DNA of 11,383 nt from Methylococcaceae bacterium (GTDB taxonomy: Bacteria > Pseudomonadota > Gammaproteobacteria > Methylococcales > UBA1147): positions 1-11,383 of the forward strand of contig JAKEEL010000202.1 in assembly GCA_022616595.1 (NCBI GenBank), given 5' to 3'. The stretch's first letter is position 1, and each line of letters opens with the position of its first letter. The position numbers and the translations under genes are program-made. Positions 1-8,122 of this stretch are shown here, piece after piece. A model generated the notes under the pieces. That model was not told the origin of the DNA, ran no database searches, and saw only the letters and a program-made list of their open reading frames with translations.

Positions 1-1932
1 CACCGGCTGTTTTCACGGCTGGATGATAGCCAAGCACAGCCTGTCGTCTGGGTCCATGGTCCGCCCGGCGCGGGGAAAACGACCTTGCTCGCAAGCTATC
101 TGACCGTCACGGAGCGTTCCGGAATCTGGTATCAGGTCGATCGTGACGACGGCGATTCGGCGAGCTTTTTCTATTATCTCGGGCTTGCGGCCATGGACGA
201 TACACCTCGCGGGCGTCAAGCGATGTCCTTGCTGACCCCTGAATACCTGCGCGATATCGAAGGATTCACGCGCCGCTTTTTTCGCGAACTATATTCCAGG
301 ATAGGCGACTCCCCGGTTATCGTGTTCGACAACTATCAGGACGTCGCGGCGACATCCGATTTTCACAAGATCCTCGCCTGCGCGCTGTCGGAGCTTCCGC
401 CCGGCACACGCGTAATGGTGCTGAGCCGAACAGAACCGCCGCCGGAGTTCGCCCGGCACCGGGCCAACGGTCTGATCGCGCGCATCGGCTGGGAGGATCT
501 GCGTCTGACCCTGGACGAGACGCGCCTGATCGCATCTGGACCGCAGGAACTCGATCCAGGTCTATTGCAGGTCCTGCACGAGCGATCCGAGGGTTGGGCG
601 GCCGGCTTGATCCTGATGCTGGAACAGTTCCGGCAAATCGGCACTGTGGAACACATCGCGCGGCAGGAGTCGCTGGAGACGGTGTTCAACTATTTCGCCG
701 GGGAGATCTTCGAGCGTCAGAGCGTCGAGACGCGCGATTTTTTAATCCGGACTTGCGTGCTTCCGAGCGTGACCGCCGATCTTGCGAACACGCTCACCGG
801 GAGTCCGGATGCCGCTCGAATATTGGCGGAGCTTCATAAACGCCAATTATTCATCGACCGGCGTGTCGGGGACACGATCAGCTATCAATACCATGCCTTG
901 TTCCGCTTGTTTCTTCAGGCACAGGCGAGGAAAGGCCGCGCGGATGCCGATTGGGAGGCCTTGGTGATCGAAACGGCTCAAGCGCTCGCGTCCCGCGGAC
1001 AAGTGGAAGAAGCCATTCCGCTGTTTATCGCGGGCCGGAGCTTTGAACGCGCGATCCCCCTGATCGTCACGCAGGCGCAAGCTCTTCTCGCGCTGGGGCG
1101 CTGGCAGACTGTCGAGCAGTGGATCGAATCGCTGCCCGAAGCAATTCGCGAGGCGACACCTTGGCTGCGTTTCTGGCTCGGAATGTGCCGCTTGGGCGTG
1201 GACCCGGCGCGCGCGCGAAGCGATCTGGAGCCCGCGTTCAGTTTATTCCAACAAGCTGACGACACACTCGGCCAAACGCTTTCGGCTACCGCGATCAACG
1301 AGGCGCATATGGTCGAATGGGCAGATTATCCCAGCCTCGATCCCTGGATTAAAACCCTGCAGTCGGTGCTGAGCCGGCCGGATGTCACCTTGCCGTCCTT
1401 GGATGTCGAACTCGCGGTGCTCGCTAGCTTGTTCACCGCGATCGTTTTGCGTCAGCCGCAACGCAACGACATTCCGCAACTCGCACGGCGGCTTGCGGAA
1501 CTGCTGCGCAACGACCTGGATCCGAATTATAAGCTGCTCGCGGCGCGCGGAATATTCGCTTACAGCGCATACTCGGGCGATTTTTTGTTAACCGAGGAAG
1601 TGATCCAGTACACGGAATCCGCCTTTAACGCGCCGGGCGCCTCGGCCCTGAATCGCGTCTGGTATGCCGCGCGTCTTGGTTTTGCGTTGGGTTATTTCAA
1701 GGACTCCCGCGACAAAGCGCGCCAGTGGTTCCGGAAGGCGAGGGAGATTGCGCGCGAACACGGCTTGCGCTTCGTCGAGGCGCCGATTGCAATCTATTGG
1801 GGATGGGCCGAAGAAGTTTTCGGGCAGACCGAAGATGTACAACGCGAATTTGCGATCGCCGATGCATACCGCAATCCGGAGAGCCGCTTCGAATCGGCTT
1901 TCCACAACGTGGGAGCCGCGGTCTTGCGGTGA
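1..1932 (+). pseudogene. ATPase and helical-repeat part of a broken BTAD/MalT-like transcriptional regulator (5' truncated by window)
   Basis: The frame is open from base 1, so the true start lies left of the window; the family usually has some 20-30 residues before the P-loop. Visible residues 20-27 read GPPGAGKT, a Walker A motif, and VIVFDNYQD is a Walker B motif (bases about 316-342). This is the STAND-type NTPase arrangement of MalT and of large BTAD regulators. From about residue 300 onward the protein is alpha-helical and TPR-like, the usual ligand- or partner-sensing region. The frame stops at a TGA at 1930-1932, in the middle of the repeat region. Homologous-looking sequence then resumes in another frame, so I call it a fragment and not a complete short protein. 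A base-calling error could explain this one lesion, but not the downstream deletion. The inducing signal and target genes cannot be told from the sequence. Confidence 0.8.
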
Positions 1933-1937
1933 TGTGA

Positions 1938-2396
1938 TTGGGCATCCATGATTTTGTCGGCGCCTCGCAGGCAATCGAGCAAATCTCGAAGCTGTTCTTC
2001 AACTGCGAACTGCGCAACTACGTCGTGCGATTGTATCGCGCGGGGATCGCGCTGGGCATGCAGGACGAAGCCCTCGCCAAAGACCAACTCAGTCTCGCTT
2101 TGGCAGCGGGAGCAGGACATGGATTTGAAAATACTCTTTCGGAACATTTTATTCACCCGACGACGGCCCGGATCTGCGGCTTCGCGTTGAAACACGGCAT
2201 CGAGCCGGGCTATGTGAAGCGGATCATCCATGCGCAACGCCTGGCACCGCCTTCGCAGGACATCGACGATTGGCCTTGGCCGATACGGATCAGAGCCTTC
2301 GGAAGCTTCGCGCTGGAGATCGAAGAGCGGTCCATTACCTTTATGAGCGCGTGCTTGAGATCGACAATGTGGCCGAAGATGTCTACCGGCGTTTGA
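1938..2396 (+). pseudogene. Middle fragment of the same regulator (last helical repeats and start of the winged-helix domain)
   Basis: This frame (frame 3) picks up where the upstream piece stops. It shows further helical repeats, a LKHGIEPGYVKRII segment, then WPWPIRIRAFGSFALEI. In BTAD-type regulators this kind of segment is the conserved lead-in (W-P-W-P-[IV]-R-I...LG.F.L) to the OmpR/PhoB-like winged helix. Family-like sequence ends at about base 2342 (...RSITF); the rest of the frame to 2396 is out-of-frame noise. A TGA at 1935-1937 blocks this frame just upstream, and the first codon of the fragment is TTG with no convincing ribosome binding site. It is therefore unlikely to be made as a separate protein. 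It is one exon-like remnant of a gene spanning 1-2539. Confidence 0.7.
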
Positions 2397-2539
2397 TGGA
2401 TTGTTACGCGCGGTCCGGCCGTCCGGCGGAGGCGTTGCGCGTCTATGTGCGTTGCCGGCAGATGCTTGCCGCGGTCCTCGGAATCGCGCCTGCCGCAGAG
2501 ACCGAGGGCTTGTACCGCAGTATCCGGCAGGCCCTATGA
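2270..2539 (+). pseudogene. C-terminal BTAD-domain fragment of the same regulator
   Basis: From about base 2339 this frame (frame 2) encodes LYERVLEIDNVAEDVYRRLM, then YARSGRPAEAL, and it ends in an ETEGLYRSI segment. This is the well-known C-terminal end of the bacterial transcriptional activation domain (BTAD), with its helix pairs and terminal P-x-x-E-T-x-x-L-Y motif. The part of the frame before 2339 overlaps the preceding fragment and looks like out-of-frame sequence. Compared with intact family members, the winged-helix DNA-binding core and the first two thirds of BTAD are missing. I estimate 170-200 residues lost between bases 2337 and 2344, where ACCTTT from the left part runs straight into CTTTAT of the right part. 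The gene ends with TGA at 2537-2539. Confidence 0.75.
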
Positions 2540-2709
2540 TCGATTGCGGGTCATCCCGCTCGAACTATACTTCCGAATTTCCTCCATCCTTGACCAGGCG
2601 CCTCCGATGCTCGCTGAAAATCAAAGGGAGCGAGCCCCTCGAACTCGATCCACGCCGTTGCGCGATCGGAGACACCGGTGAAGTCGACGGCGCGGAAACC
2701 GCCTGGGAT
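2540..2709. other. Spacer between the 3' ends of the regulator pseudogene and ppsA
   Basis: No independent gene is supported in these 170 bases. A short perfect hairpin, GCGGG-tcat-CCCGC at 2546-2559, is not followed by a T-run on either strand and is a poor terminator candidate. On the minus strand the ppsA frame stays open for 52 codons beyond its TGA, down to a second TGA at 2551-2553. The conceptual peptide (IPGGFRAVDFTGVSDRATAW...) has gene-like codon choice in its first half, but I do not recognise it. It may be a chance open frame or the remnant of an eroded gene. Confidence 0.5.
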
Positions 2710-5067
2710 TCACGGTAAATGCCGGCCGGCCATGTACATCCAGGTTTCGACCACGGTGTCCGGATTCAGCGAAACGCTGGTGATTCCCTGGTCCATGAGC
2801 CATTTGGCGAGATCGGGGTGGTCCGAGGGGCCCTGGCCGCAGATCCCGATATATTTTCCGCGCTTGTGGCAGGCATAAATCGCCATCTGCAGCAGGGCCT
2901 TCACGGCTTCGTTGCGCTCGTCGAAGCGCTGCGCGATGAGTTCGGAATCGCGGTCGATTCCGAGAGTAAGCTGGGTCAGATCATTCGAGCCGATCGAGAA
3001 GCCATCGAAATAATCGAGAAATTTATCGGCCAGCAATGCGTTCGATGGAATTTCGCACATCATGATGATTTTCAGGTTGTCCTTGCCCCGGCTCAGTCCG
3101 TTCTCATTGAGCACCCGGATGACCTGGCGGGCTTCGTCGACGGTCCGGACGAAGGGCACCATGATCCAGACATTTTCCAGGCCCATCGCGTTGCGCACAT
3201 GCTTGATCGCCTCGCATTCGAGTTGAAAGCACTCGCGAAACGCCTTGGAAATGTACCGGGAGGCGCCGCGAAATCCCAACATCGGGTTTTCTTCCTTCGG
3301 CTCGTAATGTTCCCCTCCGAATAGATTGGCATATTCATTCGATTTGAAGTCCGACAGCCTGACGATCACCGGTTTCGGCGCGAAAGCCGCGGCGAGGGTC
3401 GAGATTCCTTCGGCCAATTTGGCGATGTAGAACGAAACCGGGTCCGGATAACCCGCGATCCTGCGCCGGATCTCCTGCTTCAGGTCCTCGGAAAGCCGGT
3501 CGAATTCGAGCAGGGCTTTGGGATGAACACCGATCATGCGCGTGATGATGAATTCGATTCTGGCAAGTCCGATCCCTTCGTTGGGCAGGGACGCGAAACT
3601 GAAGGCGCGATCGGGATTCGCGATATTCATCATGATCTTCAGCGGAACCTTGGGCATGGTATCGAAGTTGATTCGATCGATGGTGTAGTCCAGGGTGCCT
3701 TCGTAGACATATCCGGTATCCCCTTCGGCGCAGGATACGGTGATCGCCGAGCCTTCGGTGATCTTTTCGGTCGCATCGCCGCAGCCGACCACGGCCGCGA
3801 TGCCGAGTTCGCGCGCGACGATCGCGGCGTGACAGGTCCTGCCGCCCCGGTTGGTCACGATCGCGGAGGCGCGCTTCATGATCGGTTCCCAGTCGGGGTC
3901 GGTCATATCGCTGACCAGAATATCGCCCGGACGCACCCGATCCATTTCTTTCGGCGATTGAACGATTCGAGCCCTGCCGACCCCGATTTTATGTCCGATG
4001 CTGCGCCCTTCCAGGATCACCCGCGATTTCTTCCGCAGTTTGTAGCGTTCGATTTCGGTGGCCCGGCTTTGAACGGTTTCGGGACGTGCCTGCACAATGT
4101 AGATCTTCCCGTTTTTGCCGTCCTTGGCCCATTCGATGTCCATTGCCTGGCCGTAATGCTTTTCGATCGTAACCGCGAGCCGGGCCAGCTTTTCCGCTTC
4201 GTCGTCGCTGATCGAAAAAATATTCTGCCGGTCCGCTTCGACGGGAACCGTGATGACCGCGTTTTGTTCGTCATAGGCCATGCGGATTTTCTTGGAACCG
4301 AGGTTTTTCCTGAGAATCGCGGAACGGGATTGATCGAGGGCCGGTTTGTACACATAGATCTCGTCCGGATTTACCGCACCCTGAACGACCAGTTCTCCGA
4401 GCCCGTAGCTCGAAGTAATGAACACCGCATCGCGGAAACCGGATTCGGTATCCAGCGTGAAAACCACGCCGCTCGAAGCCAGATCGCTGCGCACCATGCG
4501 TTGAATGCCCGCGGACAGGGAGACCTTGCGGTGTTCAAAATGCTTGTGGACCCGGTAGGCGATGGCCCGGTCGTTGAAAAGTGACGCGAAGACCTTTTTG
4601 ACCGCGAGCAATACCGCCTCCAATCCCTTGACATTCAGGAAGGTTTCCTGCTGGCCCGCGAAAGACGCATCGGGCAGGTCTTCGGCGGTCGCGGAGGATC
4701 GCACGGCCACCGAAAAATCGCCGTCGGCACCCTGAGCCATCGCGTGATAGGCATCCGTGATGGCCTGTTCCAAGCCGGCCGTAAACGGGGTATTGATGAT
4801 CCATTCCCGAATCCCGGCCCCGCATTCGGTCAGCGCGTTCACGTCTTCGACATCCAGGGAATCGAGCGCTTGATAAATGCGTCCGGCCAAGCCCTCGTGA
4901 GCGAGAAAATCATCGTAGGCCATTGCCGTTGTGGCAAAACCTTCGGGAACCTCGACCCCCAAGGGCGCCAAATGGCTGATCATTTCGCCCAAGGAGGCAT
5001 TTTTACCGCCGACCCGACCGATATCTCCCATTCCCAGGGTGTCGAAGTTGACGATATACTCTTTCAT
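2710..5067 (-). CDS. ppsA: Phosphoenolpyruvate synthase (pyruvate, water dikinase)
   Basis: This cytosolic enzyme converts pyruvate, ATP and water to phosphoenolpyruvate, AMP and phosphate, the entry step of gluconeogenesis from C3 compounds. At 785 residues it is close to E. coli PpsA (792). The domains run in family order. The N-terminal ATP-grasp-like nucleotide-binding domain (about 1-340) includes VAVRSSATAEDLP-type sequence near 119-132. The swivelling phosphohistidine domain has GGRTCHAAI with catalytic H413. The TIM-barrel PEP/pyruvate-binding domain (about 470-785) has GFSIGSNDLTQL and the catalytic-cysteine segment GICGQGPSD. T411, two residues before H413, matches the threonine that PpsR-type regulators phosphorylate to switch the enzyme off. 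The ATG at 5065-5067 follows an AGAGGAT-like Shine-Dalgarno sequence. The gene diverges from ppsR across 71 bp and ends facing the regulator pseudogene. No defects are visible. Confidence 0.97.
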   Translation of the reverse strand: MKEYIVNFDTLGMGDIGRVGGKNASLGEMISHLAPLGVEVPEGFATTAMAYDDFLAHEGLAGRIYQALDSLDVEDVNALTECGAGIREWIINTPFTAGLEQAITDAYHAMAQGADGDFSVAVRSSATAEDLPDASFAGQQETFLNVKGLEAVLLAVKKVFASLFNDRAIAYRVHKHFEHRKVSLSAGIQRMVRSDLASSGVVFTLDTESGFRDAVFITSSYGLGELVVQGAVNPDEIYVYKPALDQSRSAILRKNLGSKKIRMAYDEQNAVITVPVEADRQNIFSISDDEAEKLARLAVTIEKHYGQAMDIEWAKDGKNGKIYIVQARPETVQSRATEIERYKLRKKSRVILEGRSIGHKIGVGRARIVQSPKEMDRVRPGDILVSDMTDPDWEPIMKRASAIVTNRGGRTCHAAIVARELGIAAVVGCGDATEKITEGSAITVSCAEGDTGYVYEGTLDYTIDRINFDTMPKVPLKIMMNIANPDRAFSFASLPNEGIGLARIEFIITRMIGVHPKALLEFDRLSEDLKQEIRRRIAGYPDPVSFYIAKLAEGISTLAAAFAPKPVIVRLSDFKSNEYANLFGGEHYEPKEENPMLGFRGASRYISKAFRECFQLECEAIKHVRNAMGLENVWIMVPFVRTVDEARQVIRVLNENGLSRGKDNLKIIMMCEIPSNALLADKFLDYFDGFSIGSNDLTQLTLGIDRDSELIAQRFDERNEAVKALLQMAIYACHKRGKYIGICGQGPSDHPDLAKWLMDQGITSVSLNPDTVVETWMYMAGRHLP

Positions 5068-5138
5068 CCCCGATCCTCTGTATCCGCATTAAAAAAACAG
5101 GTATTGTAATCGGAATTTGTTGCGAAAAGTACACTGCC
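5068..5138. promoter_or_regulatory. Divergent ppsA/ppsR intergenic control region
   Basis: These 71 bp must hold the leftward ppsA promoter and probably the rightward ppsR promoter. The stretch is AT-rich, with an A7 tract at 5091-5097. On the minus strand TACAAT (5104-5109) is a fair -10 box, and on the plus strand TGTAAT (5105-5110) is another. Neither has a convincing TTGACA-like -35 at 16-18 bp, so I place no exact promoter. If both -10 boxes are used they overlap, which would make transcription of the enzyme and its regulator mutually exclusive at any moment. That is inference only. Confidence 0.35.
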
Positions 5139-5960
5139 GTGCGTAAAGCCAATGTATTTTTTATTTCGGACCATACCGCGATCACCGTCGAGACGCTCGG
5201 CTATAGCGTCTTGACCCAGTTTTCCAGCATGGAGTTCGAATTCCGCACGATTCCGTTCATGAACTCACCGGTTAAGGCGGAATCCGCGCTCGAAGTGATC
5301 AACGGGTCCTATCACAAGACCGGAACCCCTCCGGTGGTATTCAGTTCGATTACCGATTCGAAACTTCGTTCGAAAATCAAGGAAAGCAGCGGGATCGTAC
5401 TGGATCTTTTCGACCTGTTCATCCCGGCTCTCGAGAATGCCCTTCATGAAGCGCCGATCCGCGCGTTGGGGAAATCCCACAGCATGACCGACGGGGACCG
5501 CTACGGATCGCGCATCGAAGCCTTGAACTTTGCACTGAACAGTGACGACGGGGTCAATTTCAAGGATTATGAGCGCGCGGATTTGATCCTGGTCGGGGTT
5601 TCCCGTACCGGGAAAACGCCGACTTGTCTCTATCTGGCACTTCAATATGGAGTTTTTGCCTCGAATTATCCGATGACCGACGAGGATCTGGAGTCCATCG
5701 AACTGCCGAAACCGCTTCGCCCCCACCGAAATAGAATCCGCGGCCTGACCATCGACCCGAATAAGCTGCATCTGATCCGTCAGGAACGCCGGCCTGGCAG
5801 CACTTACGCTTCGCTGAAGCAGTGCCATAAAGAAACCGCGGCAGTCGAAGAATTGTTTGTCAGGGAGAATATTCCGTTTCTCGATGTAACCAACTTTTCC
5901 ATCGAGGAAATATCCACCACGATTCTGTACGAAGCCGGTTGGCAACGCAGCCGGATTTAG
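5139..5960 (+). CDS. ppsR: PEP synthase regulatory protein (bifunctional serine/threonine kinase and phosphorylase, DUF299 family)
   Basis: Family members inactivate PEP synthase by ADP-dependent phosphorylation of the threonine next to the catalytic phosphohistidine, and reactivate it by phosphate-dependent, pyrophosphate-forming removal. The 273-residue length is typical. Diagnostic features are the N-terminal VFFISDHTAITVETLG segment (residues 6-21), RYGSRIEALNFAL (121-133), the P-loop GVSRTGKT (153-160) followed by PTCLYLALQYG, and RPGSTYASLKQC (218-229). The chosen start is GTG at 5139, which puts the conserved SD-H-T-A-I-T motif at the expected distance from the N-terminus; its Shine-Dalgarno sequence is weak (gcgaaaag). 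It sits divergent from ppsA, the arrangement seen in many gammaproteobacteria, which makes PEP synthase rather than pyruvate phosphate dikinase its likely target. Confidence 0.95.
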   Translation: MRKANVFFISDHTAITVETLGYSVLTQFSSMEFEFRTIPFMNSPVKAESALEVINGSYHKTGTPPVVFSSITDSKLRSKIKESSGIVLDLFDLFIPALENALHEAPIRALGKSHSMTDGDRYGSRIEALNFALNSDDGVNFKDYERADLILVGVSRTGKTPTCLYLALQYGVFASNYPMTDEDLESIELPKPLRPHRNRIRGLTIDPNKLHLIRQERRPGSTYASLKQCHKETAAVEELFVRENIPFLDVTNFSIEEISTTILYEAGWQRSRI

Positions 5961-5983
5961 CGGTTCCGCCGGGGTTCCACGCG

Positions 5984-6012
5984 CGGCATGGATCGAAAAT
6001 GCCGATCGTTTT
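5984..6012 (+). terminator. Weak candidate terminator after ppsR
   Basis: An inverted repeat, CGGCAT-(9 nt)-ATGCCG at 5984-6004, is followed by ATCG and then TTTT at 6009-6012. The stem is only 6 bp and the T-run is short and displaced. A competing stem, GATCG/CGATC, uses the same bases. It lies between the ppsR stop and the htpG promoter, where a terminator would make sense, but the evidence is thin. Confidence 0.25.
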
Positions 6013-6022
6013 CCGGAACAGA

Positions 6023-6051
6023 CTTGAAAAACCTTTTCGGCGTCCCAATAT
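6023..6051 (+). promoter_or_regulatory. Sigma-32 (RpoH) heat-shock promoter of htpG
   Basis: CTTGAAA at 6023-6029 matches the sigma-32 -35 consensus exactly. After a 14-bp spacer, CCCAATAT at 6044-6051 is close to the -10 consensus CCCCATnT, differing at one defined position. Transcription would begin near 6058 and give a leader of about 55 nt to the htpG ATG. HtpG is a known member of the sigma-32 regulon in E. coli, so position and gene identity agree. It also means htpG need not depend on read-through from ppsR. Confidence 0.8.
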
Positions 6052-6111
6052 GCGGGACTCAACTAGCAGCCACAACTCAATCATCAACCGACAACGAGGA
6101 CAGTTACGACA

Positions 6112-8031
6112 ATGACCGTAGAAGCGAAGAAAGAAACCCGCGGTTTCGAAGCCGAAGTCAAACATATTCTGGATCTGATGATCCACTCACTGTACAGCAA
6201 TAAGGAAGTCTTTTTACGGGAGCTGATTTCAAACGCCTCCGATGCGGCCGATAAGTTGCGCTTCGAAGCGCTTTCCAACGATTCGCTCTATGAGGGGGAC
6301 AGCGACCTGAAGATTCGCGTGGAGTTCGACAAAAACCGGCGCACGATCACGGTCAAGGATAACGGAATCGGCATGACCCGGGACGAAGTCCAGGAAAATA
6401 TCGGAACCATCGCCAAATCGGGGACCCGCAAGTTTTTCGAAGCCCTGACCGGAGACGCTGCCAAGGACAGCCAGTTGATCGGCCAGTTCGGAGTCGGCTT
6501 TTATTCGTCCTTCATCGTGGCCGATAAAGTGACGGTCAAAACGCGCCGGGCCGGGGTCGATGCCGAACACGGCGTCCTCTGGGAATCCACCGGGGAAGGG
6601 GAATACACGATCGAAACCGTCCGGAAACGCGAACGGGGTACCGAGGTGACCCTGCATCTGCGCGAAGGCGAGGATGAATTCCTGAACGGTTACCGCCTGC
6701 GCTCGATCATCACCAAATTTTCCGACCACATATCCCTGCCGATCCGCATGGACAAGGAAATCTTCGAGCAAGACAAGAAAAAGGACGACAAGGAAATCGT
6801 GGTACCGGAGGAAGAAACCGTGAACAGCGCCTCGGCGCTCTGGGCCAAGTCGAAGCAGGACATCGACGAAAAGTCCTATCACGAATTCTACAAGCATGTC
6901 GGCCATGATTTCCAGGATCCATTGACTTATGTGCACAGCCGGGTCGAAGGCACCAACGAGTATACCCTGCTGCTCTACATACCGGCACGTGCTCCTTTCG
7001 ATTTGTGGGACCGCGACGCGCGGCACGGCGTGAAATTGTATGTACGCAAGATTTTCATCATGGACGATGCGGAACAGTTGATGCCGCGCTATCTGAGATT
7101 CATTCGCGGCGTGATCGATTCGGATTCGCTGCCTTTGAACGTATCGCGCGAAATCCTGCAACAGAATAAACAGATCGATACCATACGTGCCGGAGCCGTC
7201 AAAAAGGTATTGGGTCTACTCGAGGATCTGGTCAAAAATGGCGCGGAAAAATATCAGACCTTCTGGAAGGAATTCGGCCGGGTCATCAAGGAAGGCCCGA
7301 TCGAAGATTACAAGAATAAAGACCGGATCGCGAAGCTATTGCGATTTTCAAGCACCCACTCGGATTCACCGGTGCAGGACGTTGCTCTGGAAGACTATGT
7401 GGGCCGCATGAAGGAAGGCCAGGACAAGATTTTCTACATCACCGGCGAAAGTCATGCGGCGGCCAAGAATAGTCCGCACCTGGAAATTTTCCGCAAGAAA
7501 GGCATCGAAGTCCTGTTATTGTCCGATCCTATCGACGAATGGCTCGTGAGTCATCTGACTGAATTCGAGGGCAAGACACTGCAATCCGTCGCGAAGGGTG
7601 AGCTGGATCTCGGCAAGCTGGCCGATGAAGAAAACAAGGAACAACGCAAGCAAATCGCCGAGGAGCACAAGGATCTGATCGAGAGGGTCAAGAAGATACT
7701 CGGTGAACAGGTCGGCGAGGTCCGGGTGAGTCACCGCTTGACTGAATCGGCGGCCTGCCTGGTGACCGAATCCTACGGGATGAGTCTGAACATGGAAAGG
7801 ATTATGAAGGAGGCCGGCCAGAAAATGCCGGGCGGCAGCAAGCCGATCTTCGAGATCAATCCCGAGCACCCCTTGGTGGTGCGTTTGAAAAATGAATCGG
7901 ATTCCCGGCGCTTCGAGGACTTGACCCGGATACTGTTCGACCAGGCCTTGCTCAGTGAAGGCGGTCAACTGGAAGATCCGGCTGCATTCGTTCACAAATT
8001 GAACGGCTTGCTGCAGGATCTTATGGGCTGA
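6112..8031 (+). CDS. htpG: Molecular chaperone HtpG (bacterial Hsp90)
   Basis: HtpG is a cytosolic ATP-dependent homodimeric chaperone that remodels client proteins together with the DnaK system. The 639-residue length is normal for proteobacteria. The N-terminal GHKL ATPase domain (about 1-230) has catalytic E37 and Mg-coordinating N41 in FLRELISNASDA, D83 in DNGIGM, GTIAKSGT as lid sequence, and the glycine-rich GQFGVGFYSSF (124-134). The middle domain (about 235-500) contains LYVRKIFIMDD and the conserved PLNVSREILQQN. The C-terminal dimerisation domain ends in ...HKLNGLLQDLMG and lacks the eukaryotic MEEVD tail, as expected. The ATG at 6112 is preceded by GAGGA at 6096-6100, a long 11-nt spacing. 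A charged linker rich in D, E and K (around 223-237) separates the N and middle domains. All key residues are intact. The gene is convergent with the TPR gene at 8123-8734. Confidence 0.97.
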   Translation: MTVEAKKETRGFEAEVKHILDLMIHSLYSNKEVFLRELISNASDAADKLRFEALSNDSLYEGDSDLKIRVEFDKNRRTITVKDNGIGMTRDEVQENIGTIAKSGTRKFFEALTGDAAKDSQLIGQFGVGFYSSFIVADKVTVKTRRAGVDAEHGVLWESTGEGEYTIETVRKRERGTEVTLHLREGEDEFLNGYRLRSIITKFSDHISLPIRMDKEIFEQDKKKDDKEIVVPEEETVNSASALWAKSKQDIDEKSYHEFYKHVGHDFQDPLTYVHSRVEGTNEYTLLLYIPARAPFDLWDRDARHGVKLYVRKIFIMDDAEQLMPRYLRFIRGVIDSDSLPLNVSREILQQNKQIDTIRAGAVKKVLGLLEDLVKNGAEKYQTFWKEFGRVIKEGPIEDYKNKDRIAKLLRFSSTHSDSPVQDVALEDYVGRMKEGQDKIFYITGESHAAAKNSPHLEIFRKKGIEVLLLSDPIDEWLVSHLTEFEGKTLQSVAKGELDLGKLADEENKEQRKQIAEEHKDLIERVKKILGEQVGEVRVSHRLTESAACLVTESYGMSLNMERIMKEAGQKMPGGSKPIFEINPEHPLVVRLKNESDSRRFEDLTRILFDQALLSEGGQLEDPAAFVHKLNGLLQDLMG

Positions 8032-8122
8032 AGGATCACGGGCGTTTTCCGGAACGCAGCCTCGACCGTGCAGGTCCGCAGAACGGGAAACATCCGAGCC
8101 CCGGGGTATTTCTCGCCCGAGG

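Noticed and set aside
2546..2559. GCGGG-tcat-CCCGC hairpin after the regulator pseudogene as a terminator
   Set aside because: The stem is only 5 bp and no T-run follows on either strand.
3523..4584. Long plus-strand open frame of 353 codons inside ppsA
   Set aside because: It is entirely antisense to the well-conserved ppsA coding sequence, and its translation is a low-complexity mirror with no family resemblance.
5265..6062. Minus-strand open frame of 265 codons across ppsR
   Set aside because: It is antisense to ppsR, whose motifs are all intact; the frame has no family-like content.
6229..7161. Minus-strand open frame of 310 codons inside htpG
   Set aside because: It is antisense to conserved HtpG domains and has no recognisable motif or ribosome binding site, a common artefact of GC-biased third positions.
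8032..8122. Terminator between convergent htpG and the TPR gene
   Set aside because: Only short GC palindromes (for example CCCCGGGG near 8099-8106) and 4-bp stems are present, with no T-run in the right place.
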